A DNA stretch of 64,000 nucleotides, from the NCBI GenBank assembly GCA_015057625.1, contig SVDZ01000001.1, positions 120,921 to 184,920 on the forward strand, in the 5' to 3' direction. The position numbers and the translations under genes are program-made. The DNA is from Lachnospiraceae bacterium. GTDB taxonomy: Bacteria > Bacillota > Clostridia > Lachnospirales > Lachnospiraceae. Below the pieces are notes generated by a model that saw nothing but the letters and a program-made list of their open reading frames with translations, had not been told where the DNA came from and ran no database searches. Numbering within the stretch: position 1 is the first letter of the stretch; every line of letters begins with the position of its first letter. Below are positions 16,753-26,071 of the stretch, piece after piece.

Positions 16753-17748
16753 TTATTTTGCCAAAGCACTGATTTCCTCGCTTTGGTATACTCTGACATA
16801 ATCAACTTCCATCTGCTGTGGCAAACATGAATCATCGATTCCTGCTGCACCGCCCCAGTTTCCACCGTAGGCTATATTGATAAGCAAATGAAATGGTTTG
16901 TCATAAGGCCACTGATCCATCTGCACTTCATCTACGTAATCATGTGGATCGTATGTAAATGTCTCCTCGCCGTCAACTGAAAAAATAATCTTGTCCGGAA
17001 GCCATTCTACCGAATACACATGATAATCCTCACTTACTCCCTTAAATGGTATAGATCTTCCTTTATTCTGACCATTAGCTCCATTAAAGGATTTGTTGTG
17101 AGCATTGAAGTGAAGCACATCCTGCAGATAACCTACATGCTCCATTATGTCAATTTCACCGGATGCCGGCCACGAACCATACTCTTTGGTATCGGTTGGC
17201 AACATCCATATTGCAGGCCATGTTCCCTTTCCTTTTGGAAGTTTTGCTCTAACTTCAAACTTTCCGTATAACCAGTCACCCAGGCCTTTTGTTTTTAGTC
17301 TTGCTGATGTGTACTTACCATCGTCGCCATCACTTTCCTCTTTCCTGAGTTCGATGGTCAAATGTCCATCTTTAACCCAGGCGTTCGAGTCATTTGTGTA
17401 GCTTTGGAGTTCGTTGTTACCCCAACCCCAGGTACCTTTTCCAACATCATATGTCCATTTTGTTTCGTCCGGCAAGCCATCATAATCAAACTCATCAGAC
17501 CAAACCAAATCATATTTCAGATTATCGTAATCATATTCAAAGCCTGTTGCTTTTATGTAGTAATCTGCCGCTCTTGTCTCACCATAATCTTCATATGAAT
17601 CAGGTGATTTGTTGGCGACTCTGAATGCAGAGTCGTCAACTTTAATCTTACCATTTGCACCGTTAGATGATTTGCCCGGCAGGGAACATCCCGCAAGTGC
17701 CAGTGTAGCCATGCTTGTTATCAATAACACTTTGGCTTTTCTTTTCAT
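16753..17748 (-). CDS. Lipoprotein GH16 endo-beta-1,3-glucanase
   Basis: I place the start at 17748 (MKRKAKVLL), where AGGTGA lies 6 nt upstream. A longer frame from 17811 would overlap the permease. The 331-residue product has a lipobox (LALAGC), so it should be anchored on the outer membrane face. A short linker precedes one GH16 domain with GEIDIMEH (Glu198, Asp200, Glu203) and the usual Trp-rich cleft (TWAGN-like WGWGNNELQSY, WPAIWMLP). It starts right at the stop of the upstream permease and is followed 30 bp later by the second, non-lipidated GH16. The pair suggests one surface-bound and one released glucanase. Confidence 0.92.
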   Translation of the reverse strand: MKRKAKVLLITSMATLALAGCSLPGKSSNGANGKIKVDDSAFRVANKSPDSYEDYGETRAADYYIKATGFEYDYDNLKYDLVWSDEFDYDGLPDETKWTYDVGKGTWGWGNNELQSYTNDSNAWVKDGHLTIELRKEESDGDDGKYTSARLKTKGLGDWLYGKFEVRAKLPKGKGTWPAIWMLPTDTKEYGSWPASGEIDIMEHVGYLQDVLHFNAHNKSFNGANGQNKGRSIPFKGVSEDYHVYSVEWLPDKIIFSVDGEETFTYDPHDYVDEVQMDQWPYDKPFHLLINIAYGGNWGGAAGIDDSCLPQQMEVDYVRVYQSEEISALAK

Positions 17749-17749
17749 A

Positions 17750-18721
17750 TTATTCACCTGTAATACCTGCGTTTTCAATACCTTCAATGAACTGTCTCTG
17801 TACAAGTGCATAGAGAATCAACAATGGAAAGATTGAAATAAGTGTCGCAGCCATCTTATATGCTTCGTTTACGGCTCCTGATTCACCTGAAACTGCATCA
17901 TTATCAAATGTTGAAAGTTTTACAGGAAGGAGTTCCATATTACCACTACTTAAAATAGTTGTTGTTGTATATGTTTCATTCCAGTTAAATACGAATGATA
18001 ACATAAATACTACCAAGATAGTACTTAATGATAATCTAATTGCTACATGATAGAATACCTTAACTGCTGAAGCACCATCGATCATGGCAGCTTCATCAAG
18101 TGATGTAGGAATCATGTTGAAGAAGTTATAGAATATCAAAATTAAAATTGTTGAATAAGTTCCCTGACCAAGTATTGCCATTGCAACCTGTGGCCAAATC
18201 TTACCCATTACTACGTATCCGGTCACATCCTGGAATACATTGATAAGCATAAGTCTTGGAACCATTAAAAGCGGAACCGGAAGAATGAATGCTAAGATAA
18301 TCATTCCAAGCCAAAATGCACGTCCGTTGAACTTATATCTCGACAGCGCAAACCCTGTAGTTGATGCTACGACAGTCTGACAAACTGCCAAAAGTGCTGA
18401 AAACCAAATTGATGTTGGCAATGACTTCTTAAGATTCAATGTTTCCATCGCTGCTTTAATATTGTCCATTGTCACTGTCTTTGGCACCCATGTAATTGAA
18501 GGGTCTACCAAATCCTGTGATGACATAAGTGATTTTGAAATCATCTCAATGATAGGTTTTAAGTATACAAAACCTATACATATAAGAAGAAAATAAATCA
18601 TAAACTGAGAAGCTACTTTAATTCCTTTGATCTTTTTCAAGCTAGCTAAGTTGATGCGCTTTTTTGACTTTTTACGCATAGATGCCGCTCTTGCTGACCT
18701 TCTAGTATTTGTATCTGCCAT
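17750..18721 (-). CDS. Carbohydrate ABC transporter permease (MalG type, pair 1)
   Basis: The 323-residue protein has six predicted membrane segments after a basic N-terminus (RRSARAASMRKKSKKR). The CUT1 EAA loop reads DEAAMIDGASAVKVFYHV, the docking site for the ATPase. It lies 3 bp after the MalF-type gene at 18725 and forms the channel with it. No ATPase gene is nearby. Confidence 0.9.
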   Translation of the reverse strand: MADTNTRRSARAASMRKKSKKRINLASLKKIKGIKVASQFMIYFLLICIGFVYLKPIIEMISKSLMSSQDLVDPSITWVPKTVTMDNIKAAMETLNLKKSLPTSIWFSALLAVCQTVVASTTGFALSRYKFNGRAFWLGMIILAFILPVPLLMVPRLMLINVFQDVTGYVVMGKIWPQVAMAILGQGTYSTILILIFYNFFNMIPTSLDEAAMIDGASAVKVFYHVAIRLSLSTILVVFMLSFVFNWNETYTTTTILSSGNMELLPVKLSTFDNDAVSGESGAVNEAYKMAATLISIFPLLILYALVQRQFIEGIENAGITGE

Positions 18722-18724
18722 TTT

Positions 18725-20572
18725 TTACGCACCTCCCTTAACTTTCTTGTCTCTAAATAGTAAGAATACTAATCCAATGAGTATTAAAACTATCAAACTG
18801 TAAATCCATGCATATGTTGCAGCAAATCCAAGACCACCGTCTGTCTTACCGGTCGCATCTACGATAAGCTGGTATACAGGGTTGATTGTTTTATACATAC
18901 CTAACTGAATAATTGTAAATACTGTACAGATTAATCCGATAGATTTAACCATTGGAATTGTAATCTTCCACATAATCTGCCATGAGTTTGCTGAGTCAAT
19001 CTGAGCAGCTTCATAGATACTTACGTTAATCTTCTGTAATGCATTGATGAACAATACAATTGGAATTCCTGTAAACCAAAGTATCAATGACAACTCGTCA
19101 AATACTTCTCCAAGCCCTGTCGCAAGTGAAGGAGAATAACTGTCAATAATCTTCATGATAAAGATATTTGAGTAAGCACTCTCTACTGTTCTACCTGCTG
19201 TTTCTGCAATCTTTCTTGCACTAACGTTAACATCATTAATCTGCGCCATAACCGGACCTGACATGATGATAACAGGAAGGAAGTAAATTGTTCTTAACGC
19301 TCCCTTACCTTTTGAAATCTTATTTAATAAGAACGCAATAATAAATGACAATACTACCACGATAAATGTGTAAGGAACAATATGTCTCAAGTATTTAGCA
19401 AGGTTTGGTGTGAACTGTTCACTACCTGTAAATGCTGTAATATAGTTCTTTAATCCCACAATTTTGAAGTGGTATCCATCTACTGCGTGTTTTACATGTG
19501 TAAAACTAAGGAAAATAGTTGCAACAAATGGGAACAATGTAAAGATTAAGAAACCGATAATCCATGGCATCATGAATGCATAACCAAGAATATTCTGTCT
19601 CTGCTGATATGTTCTAAGTTTCTTACGTTTCTTCTTTTTCTGCTCTGTTCTTGCAAACTTTTCTTTGTCAATAGAATCCTGCTTTTCAGCTTCCGAAATG
19701 AATGATCTAACCATGTAACTGTTTTCTTCAGCTTTTTCTTCAGTCTTCTCTTCTTTTTTCTTATTTTTGAATAAGCCGCCTTTTGCTTTCTGCTTAGCAA
19801 CTTCTTCTTCAACCTTTGCTGTATCATCAACAAGGAATGATGGGCTTGAGTTCTGGCTAGGTGCAGATGCTGCAGGCTCTTCTTCTTTTGTCTCTGATTT
19901 TAATGAAGCAAGTCTCTCCTCCATTGTCTTCTTCTTTGGAGCTTCATTCTTTCCAACTGTATCATCAATAATGAATGATACCGGAGCTTTTGGTGCTTCA
20001 GGCTCTGATACTACCGGAGTTTCAACTACAGGAGTCTCTACTACAGGAGTTTCAACAACTGCTGCAACCGGCTCAACAACCGGCTCTTCAACTGCTTCAA
20101 CAACCGGTTCTGCAACTGGCTCTTCAACTGCTTCTACAACCGGCTCAACCACCGGTTCTTCAACTACTGGTTCTGCAACCGCTGCGGCCACTGGCTCTTC
20201 AACTACCGGTTCTGCAACCGGCTCAGCCACTGGTTCAACCACTGGCTCTTCAACTGATGCAACTACTGGTTCTGCTGCAACAACAGGTTCGCTGAAATCA
20301 TCTTCAACAACTTCTTCGCTGTCATCAACTTCATCCTCCGCATCGTCTACTAATGCACCAATCATCTCTTCAACAGTTTCATTTTCTTCCTCTTCCACCT
20401 CGTTAACAGGTGCTTCCGGAATCTCTGTTTTCTGAACATCATCCTCAATAATTACTCCTGCTGTCTCTGTAGCAGTATCATCAATAAGGAATGAATATTT
20501 CTTTGTTTCAGTTTCTTTTTTCGCTTCAGGTGATGAAGGAGTTGATAAAAATTCTAAATCTTTCGCATCCAC
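18725..20572 (-). CDS. Carbohydrate ABC transporter permease (MalF type, pair 1) with long acidic N-terminal extension
   Basis: The 615-residue product starts at a GTG preceded by GGAGGTG; the codon overlaps the upstream stop (TAGTG). The last 280 residues are a normal MalF-type permease (NILGYAFMMPWIIGF, EAA loop YEAAQIDSANSWQIMWKI). The first 330 are unusual: a low-complexity region of EEPVVEPVAEPV repeats, a lysine-rich stretch and three copies of an SF(L/I)(I/V)DDT motif at Ser27, Ser199 and Ser245. The extension should be cytoplasmic and disordered. Its role is unknown; docking or tethering is a guess. Confidence 0.88.
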   Translation of the reverse strand: MDAKDLEFLSTPSSPEAKKETETKKYSFLIDDTATETAGVIIEDDVQKTEIPEAPVNEVEEEENETVEEMIGALVDDAEDEVDDSEEVVEDDFSEPVVAAEPVVASVEEPVVEPVAEPVAEPVVEEPVAAAVAEPVVEEPVVEPVVEAVEEPVAEPVVEAVEEPVVEPVAAVVETPVVETPVVETPVVSEPEAPKAPVSFIIDDTVGKNEAPKKKTMEERLASLKSETKEEEPAASAPSQNSSPSFLVDDTAKVEEEVAKQKAKGGLFKNKKKEEKTEEKAEENSYMVRSFISEAEKQDSIDKEKFARTEQKKKKRKKLRTYQQRQNILGYAFMMPWIIGFLIFTLFPFVATIFLSFTHVKHAVDGYHFKIVGLKNYITAFTGSEQFTPNLAKYLRHIVPYTFIVVVLSFIIAFLLNKISKGKGALRTIYFLPVIIMSGPVMAQINDVNVSARKIAETAGRTVESAYSNIFIMKIIDSYSPSLATGLGEVFDELSLILWFTGIPIVLFINALQKINVSIYEAAQIDSANSWQIMWKITIPMVKSIGLICTVFTIIQLGMYKTINPVYQLIVDATGKTDGGLGFAATYAWIYSLIVLILIGLVFLLFRDKKVKGGA

Positions 20573-23106
20573 TAGTTTGCACCTCCTTCAATAACTTTTG
20601 CACTCAATGCATCAACTGCAATTCTGTCTTCATATGAATATGATTCATCTGAGTAGTTGATGATAATATACTTTGTAGTAATTCCGTCAGAATATGTATT
20701 TCTGATAATACCATCCTGAAGTACTTCTCTTCCAACCCAATCCATACCAATTACCTGTGATAACTGATCATTTACTGTGTTGTAAACTGACTGAATCAAC
20801 TCTGAATACTGGTTGTACTCTGTTGAGTAGAAATCACATGATGTAGTAGATGCCAACAAGTATGATGGCTCCTGTGTAAGTACGAATGAAGGTGAAATAT
20901 TGTAATCAATCATTCTTAACATATCGCTCTGTGAGTAGAATGAGAAGTTAGAATATGGAGCATATACTTCCATAGTTCCGTTTAATACCATCTGTAAGAA
21001 TGGTACTGTATCTGTTTCATATACATACTGTGATGAGCCGATTGGTGAGTTAAGATATCTGTCTGTATACTCCCACAAATATTTATTTGGGCTGTCCATG
21101 TTAATACTTGTTCCGCTCTTCTTAATCTTTTCGATTGATTTCTGATACATCTTAATTGCAGATGTAACAGTTGTCTCTCTACCTTTTGTATTATGAGAGC
21201 TTACTAATGTATCAGATACTCCTGTAAATGTAAATGAATTACTGAAGCTTCCTACCTGTCCGTATAATTTATCAATCCATTCAGCTGTTTTCTTTGGAAG
21301 AGCGTAACCGAATGATGTGATAGGTGCGTTTTCAGGCATTACTGCTTTCTTATTTACAGAGATATACTGTGTATTATTATGCTTTGCAGCATTGTTGTAA
21401 TAATCAATCATTGAATCATTAATTGTTACAAAATCTCTTGAAAGTGAAACCTGAATATCCTGATCATTATATTTTGAAATAAGTTCCTTGAAGTCTTTCT
21501 TCTTACCTACTTCTGATGAATATTTTGCCTTGAATGGTTTGCTGAGTGACTCACCATTTTTCTGCCATCCGATAAGGCCTGAGTTAATATTCTTTATTCC
21601 ATTGCTCATTACATTTGTGAGAATATTATCAACATCATCTGTTGTTGTCATAATTACAGGAGTAGTACCAACTACACCCTTCTTAGATTCTGACATAAGG
21701 AAATCTAATCTTATTGGAATAGCATCATAGCTGTATTCCTGCTTTTTGATAACTCCCTGATCAATAAGATGATTTCTGTATTTAAGAGCCATACCTGTGT
21801 AGTCTGATTTCACACCATCTTCGCTTCCATCTCCAAAGATGAACTCGTATGTCAAATCAACATCAAACTCGTTGAGTTTATCTCTTGTTTTTCTGTATGC
21901 ACTACCACTCTGAGTAGCAAGTTCGAAGTAATCGAAGTTGTACTGGAATGCCGGATAAGCATATGTGAAACGTACCTGGTTCTTCGCTTCACTCTCAGGT
22001 ACTGCAACAATCTTCATGTACTCATCACCCTTGTCTGCATACGCAACAAATGCTGACTGATTTCCGTCACCCTGTGAAATACCAAATACAGGCATTACAG
22101 GACTTTCAATAGGAACGGCATCATCTGTATCAACATAATATCTGTCGTTTTCTGCAGGATCTTCTCCGTAAACGTCGCCTTCGTAACTTGTAAATTTAAC
22201 AGCATTTGTAGTGTATCTGATTAAGCTTCCGCATCCGTCAGGAACTAAAACGTATCCTGGTGTAATCTGTGTCTTATCAATGCTGTTTTCATCATCATCT
22301 GTTCTTCCCCATTTTCCTGTTTTTTCATTGTAGTAGAGTAACTCTCCACCACTAGCTCCGAGGAATGGAGTGATTGAGATTGTTGAAAGTACATCTGTAC
22401 CTTCTCCTTCAATTTCTTCAAACGGAATGTTGTAATTAATCTTTCCGTCATCACCCAAAGTAATATGAACAACTACTCTGAGCATTTTATCATCATCGTC
22501 TTTTGTCTTTCCAACGCAGAAATCGCAAACAAGTTTGTATTTATTATCTGCTCCGTCGCTTTCAAGACTTGACTTTCCGTCATCATCATCTTCTGCAGCT
22601 GATGAAATTTTCTTTACTGTCATCTGCTCACCAATACCATCAAAATATTCGATAGTAATTAATGAGTTTGCCATTGCAAGATATGTGTTTGTAAAACTGT
22701 TCTGAACAGGAGTTTCTGCAACTTCCTTTAACTCATCAACTGTACAATCATATCTCTTGGCAAGTCTTTCGATTGTATTTTCATCTCCTTCATCAAGAGC
22801 TTCTTTTGCTTTTTTAATCTGATCAGTGAATGGAGAATCGATACCTGTTTTCCAAACATATCCGGAAGCTTTATCTCTAATTGCAATAACGTCTCTTGAT
22901 TCACGGAAGAAATATTCTACTTTGTCTGATTCGTAGATTTTCTCAAATGAACCTTCGTTAAGAACTATAGATTCAGCTGGTTCCGGAGCCATTCTTGTGT
23001 CTCTGTTTGTGTTAATATATGCTGCGCTTGCAATAGCGCTCAATGAAAGGACGCCTAAGAGACTTACAACTGTTATTGCCATTTTCTTTTTATTACGCTG
23101 TAACAT
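20572..23106 (-). CDS. DUF5696 family membrane-anchored protein
   Basis: The 844-residue product begins with a basic tail and one membrane segment or signal (about 9-31, AITVVSLLGVLSLSAIASAA). The large extracellular part has a beta-rich half (about 45-420) and a half with TIM-barrel-like spacing (about 430-800). I recognise it as DUF5696, a family often found beside sugar importers in Firmicutes. No proven catalytic motif is visible. It overlaps the Yip1-type gene upstream by 14 bp and touches the MalF gene downstream, so translation is coupled. A surface glycan-processing or receptor role in this importer is inference. Confidence 0.75.
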   Translation of the reverse strand: MLQRNKKKMAITVVSLLGVLSLSAIASAAYINTNRDTRMAPEPAESIVLNEGSFEKIYESDKVEYFFRESRDVIAIRDKASGYVWKTGIDSPFTDQIKKAKEALDEGDENTIERLAKRYDCTVDELKEVAETPVQNSFTNTYLAMANSLITIEYFDGIGEQMTVKKISSAAEDDDDGKSSLESDGADNKYKLVCDFCVGKTKDDDDKMLRVVVHITLGDDGKINYNIPFEEIEGEGTDVLSTISITPFLGASGGELLYYNEKTGKWGRTDDDENSIDKTQITPGYVLVPDGCGSLIRYTTNAVKFTSYEGDVYGEDPAENDRYYVDTDDAVPIESPVMPVFGISQGDGNQSAFVAYADKGDEYMKIVAVPESEAKNQVRFTYAYPAFQYNFDYFELATQSGSAYRKTRDKLNEFDVDLTYEFIFGDGSEDGVKSDYTGMALKYRNHLIDQGVIKKQEYSYDAIPIRLDFLMSESKKGVVGTTPVIMTTTDDVDNILTNVMSNGIKNINSGLIGWQKNGESLSKPFKAKYSSEVGKKKDFKELISKYNDQDIQVSLSRDFVTINDSMIDYYNNAAKHNNTQYISVNKKAVMPENAPITSFGYALPKKTAEWIDKLYGQVGSFSNSFTFTGVSDTLVSSHNTKGRETTVTSAIKMYQKSIEKIKKSGTSINMDSPNKYLWEYTDRYLNSPIGSSQYVYETDTVPFLQMVLNGTMEVYAPYSNFSFYSQSDMLRMIDYNISPSFVLTQEPSYLLASTTSCDFYSTEYNQYSELIQSVYNTVNDQLSQVIGMDWVGREVLQDGIIRNTYSDGITTKYIIINYSDESYSYEDRIAVDALSAKVIEGGAN

Positions 23107-25168
23107 TTCTTATTACCTCCTTTATTGATGTGATAAGGAAATCAGATAACTGATCCCACATAATGATTACAATAACAACTACAACTGCTGCAATGAGCAT
23201 AAATAAGATTGTTACTATAATGCTGACTACTGTCTGACCGAATGAATAGTCATGAACTGTAGATAATCCGTTAAATATATTCGCAAGTGTCCAGCCCACT
23301 CCAACTACAAGCATTACCTTAAGAAGGAATGATTCATTGTATGTAACTACATATGAGAATAAGATAACTGCGATCATTGAAATCCATGCCGGGATAAGTC
23401 CGTAAGCAGGAATCATGTAAATCTGTTTCAAAGTACCGTCACCATCATTGATAGATGTAACAAGGTAGTTACAAATAATGAATAATGCGAGGATTGCAAA
23501 GAAACCAACTACAATGGCACTGATATCCATATCTTCGATCTTTGTGTACTGGAAAATAAATCCTTTACCTGTCTGATAAACCATATAAGTAATGAAGAAC
23601 ACAATGTACATAATTGTTGCAGCTATAACTGAACCGTTCTTACCTACACGGATATCATAATATCTGTCGATTGGATGTCTTGCAGTTCTGAAAGCGTACC
23701 ACAATTCACCAATAACAGGTACATTTTTAAGTTTCTGTCCAAGATCACGTTTCTTTCTTGATAACGCTTTCTTTCTGTCTCCAATTGCCCATGCAATTCT
23801 TAAGACAATTAATATTATGATAAATATAAAGGCTTTTCCGATATTGTCAGCAACCTGGTCTCTTCTTACCTGCCAATAAGCATCTGAGTACTGAATTCTG
23901 TCTCCGGCAATTTCGAAGTGCTCCATAGCTCTCTCGTACTCACCGTCCTGGTAGTAAGCTTTACCTACACCTTTATGTGCAAGTACTGACATCTGGTTAA
24001 GTCTTAATACCTTGTTCCACTCAACAAGTGACTGCTCGTACTGACCGTGTTCATAAAGGTTCTGAGCTGTGTAGATTGTTGTTGCGTAATCTGTAGGTAT
24101 AAATGACTGTAAATATCCTTTTTCGCTATCAACAGTCCAGATAATTCCTTTATTGTCTACAGTTAATGAAGATAAGTTTGTAAACAAACCTGAAATATCT
24201 GTTCCGTAAGCATTCTTAGCACCGAACTGGAAAATCAAATCTCCGGAAGCTGTGTAGATTGTAATGAAACCGTCTACGTCTGATGCATAGATAATTCCCT
24301 GTGCATCTACAAAAATATCTGTAGTATGCGCTGTAGAAATAACACCGGGCCTACCTTCTTTTGTGTACATATTACTTCCGTCTGTACTGTGTTTCTTGAT
24401 AAGGTCTGTTCTTAAAGACTGTGTACCGTTCATACTTGTTGTATATACTGTACCTTCTTTATCTACAAAGATGTTAGAAAAAGTAGTTGGGTTAGCATTC
24501 AATGATGGTGACTTCAACTCCTGCTCTTTTGTGTAGATAAGTTTTAAGAATACCTGTTTTGCTGAAAGTATTGTTTTGTTTGAAGTAAAGTATCCGAGGA
24601 ACTCACCTGTTCCTGCAAGCTGTACGATACCTGTATTGTTACTTTCACATACGATGTAGATACTTCCACCGGCATCTACTGCAACCTTTGCAGGATCGTA
24701 TTTTGCATCTGAATAAATTGGTGTGTCAGGTTTATCAAATCTCGCTACAAAATTGTATTCTTTATCAATTTTAAATACTGTAGCTGCTGCTGTATCAGCG
24801 ATAAAAATGTTTCCCTCTCCATCAACAAACACACCCTTTGGTGTAGTAATTCCATCACAGACTTCTCTGTTAATTTCTTTTACTACAGTTTCTGTGCTTA
24901 AATCATAGATTAATACTCTTGAATTATCTGTATCAGCAATATACATTAATCCGGCATCGTCAATGAAAATGTCGTTTGGTGTTGATAATCCTAAGTTAGT
25001 AATAGTTCTGTCCGGTAAGTATGCATCCTGTGTTCTTACAAGATAACCATCATCATCAAGTGTTTTTGTATAACTTGTTGTCTGAGATGCACCTACTGAC
25101 AATGCCTGTAATAATGTGAAGCAAACTACAAGCATAAGCAATAATGTTCTTTTGAAATATTTCTTCAT
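23093..25168 (-). CDS. NHL-repeat/TPR/Yip1 multidomain membrane protein
   Basis: The 691-residue protein has a signal peptide (about 1-28, ending VGASQ). An NHL-type beta-propeller follows (about 50-370, repeats of the kind DIFIDDAGLMYIADTDNSRV), then TPR helices (about 385-450: VLAHKGVGKAYYQDGEYERA) and a membrane segment (about 458-478). The C-terminal Yip1-like domain has five predicted membrane helices (about 520-690). The propeller and TPR should face outside. It is inserted between the two permease pairs and overlaps the DUF5696 gene. I know no tested function; a scaffold or sensor of the importer is plausible. Confidence 0.75.
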   Translation of the reverse strand: MKKYFKRTLLLMLVVCFTLLQALSVGASQTTSYTKTLDDDGYLVRTQDAYLPDRTITNLGLSTPNDIFIDDAGLMYIADTDNSRVLIYDLSTETVVKEINREVCDGITTPKGVFVDGEGNIFIADTAAATVFKIDKEYNFVARFDKPDTPIYSDAKYDPAKVAVDAGGSIYIVCESNNTGIVQLAGTGEFLGYFTSNKTILSAKQVFLKLIYTKEQELKSPSLNANPTTFSNIFVDKEGTVYTTSMNGTQSLRTDLIKKHSTDGSNMYTKEGRPGVISTAHTTDIFVDAQGIIYASDVDGFITIYTASGDLIFQFGAKNAYGTDISGLFTNLSSLTVDNKGIIWTVDSEKGYLQSFIPTDYATTIYTAQNLYEHGQYEQSLVEWNKVLRLNQMSVLAHKGVGKAYYQDGEYERAMEHFEIAGDRIQYSDAYWQVRRDQVADNIGKAFIFIIILIVLRIAWAIGDRKKALSRKKRDLGQKLKNVPVIGELWYAFRTARHPIDRYYDIRVGKNGSVIAATIMYIVFFITYMVYQTGKGFIFQYTKIEDMDISAIVVGFFAILALFIICNYLVTSINDGDGTLKQIYMIPAYGLIPAWISMIAVILFSYVVTYNESFLLKVMLVVGVGWTLANIFNGLSTVHDYSFGQTVVSIIVTILFMLIAAVVVVIVIIMWDQLSDFLITSIKEVIRNVTA

Positions 25169-25184
25169 AATTATAGTGCACCTC

Positions 25185-26054
25185 CTACTTGATACCTGAA
25201 TGGCTCATAGTGTTCATAACCTGAGACTGCATACAGATGAATATTATCAAGTTCGGAATGAAAACAATTACCGCAACCGCTGCTGTAACACCTGCCGCTG
25301 ACATAGCCGCATTTGTTCCAATTGATGCTGCAAAATAGTTGAATGTTCTCATAGCCTCGTCTGTGATAAAGTTGTTTGATGTTTCTACATTATTCCATAC
25401 GGCCTGGAATGTAAGCACGATTGATGTAGCAAGAGCAGGCTTTGTAAGTGGAACTATTACTTTTGAAATAATAGTAACCTCACCTGCGCCGTCCATTACG
25501 GCTGCTTCAATAAGCGCATCAGGTATACCGTCAACGAACTGTTTTACAAGGAACAATCCTACCGGCATAGCAAGAAGCGGGAATATGTGAGCAAACCATG
25601 TATTTACTAATCCGAGTCTTGTAATAACGATGAATCGAGGTACACCAACGGCTGTTGCTACGAACATCAACGCCATCTGGTTTAATCCCCATAAAGCACC
25701 CTTAAGTCCGAATTTCTTCTTTGAAAATACATAAGCTGCCATAATTGTAATAACTACATTAAATATAACTGTAAATATTGATACGAATAATGAGTTGAAT
25801 ACGTATCTTGACATCGGAATTCCTGTAGAACCACCTAAGTTAAATAAGTCTCTAAAGTTCTGTAATGTAGGATGTTTTACAAAAATTTCCGGTGGGAATG
25901 CAAATAATTCTCCAAGTGGTTTAAACGCGTGGTTTACGATGTAGACGATAGGGATAAGCATCGCTATCGATAACGGTAACGCTATAGCATGGAATTTTAT
26001 TTGACCTTTTGAAAATCTCGTTGGGTTAATTCTTGAACCTTGAAAATTTGCCAT
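25185..26054 (-). CDS. Carbohydrate ABC transporter permease (MalG type, pair 2)
   Basis: The 289-residue protein has six predicted membrane segments and the CUT1 loop DALIEAAVMDGAGEVTIISKV. It follows the pair-2 MalF gene by 17 bp. GGAGGGATAAAT precedes the ATG. Confidence 0.92.
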   Translation of the reverse strand: MANFQGSRINPTRFSKGQIKFHAIALPLSIAMLIPIVYIVNHAFKPLGELFAFPPEIFVKHPTLQNFRDLFNLGGSTGIPMSRYVFNSLFVSIFTVIFNVVITIMAAYVFSKKKFGLKGALWGLNQMALMFVATAVGVPRFIVITRLGLVNTWFAHIFPLLAMPVGLFLVKQFVDGIPDALIEAAVMDGAGEVTIISKVIVPLTKPALATSIVLTFQAVWNNVETSNNFITDEAMRTFNYFAASIGTNAAMSAAGVTAAVAVIVFIPNLIIFICMQSQVMNTMSHSGIK

Positions 26055-26071
26055 GTTATTTATCCCTCCTT

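Noticed and set aside
19767..20435. 222-residue plus-strand frame rich in Thr, Gly and Ser
   Set aside because: Antisense shadow of the EPV-repeat region of the MalF-type permease.
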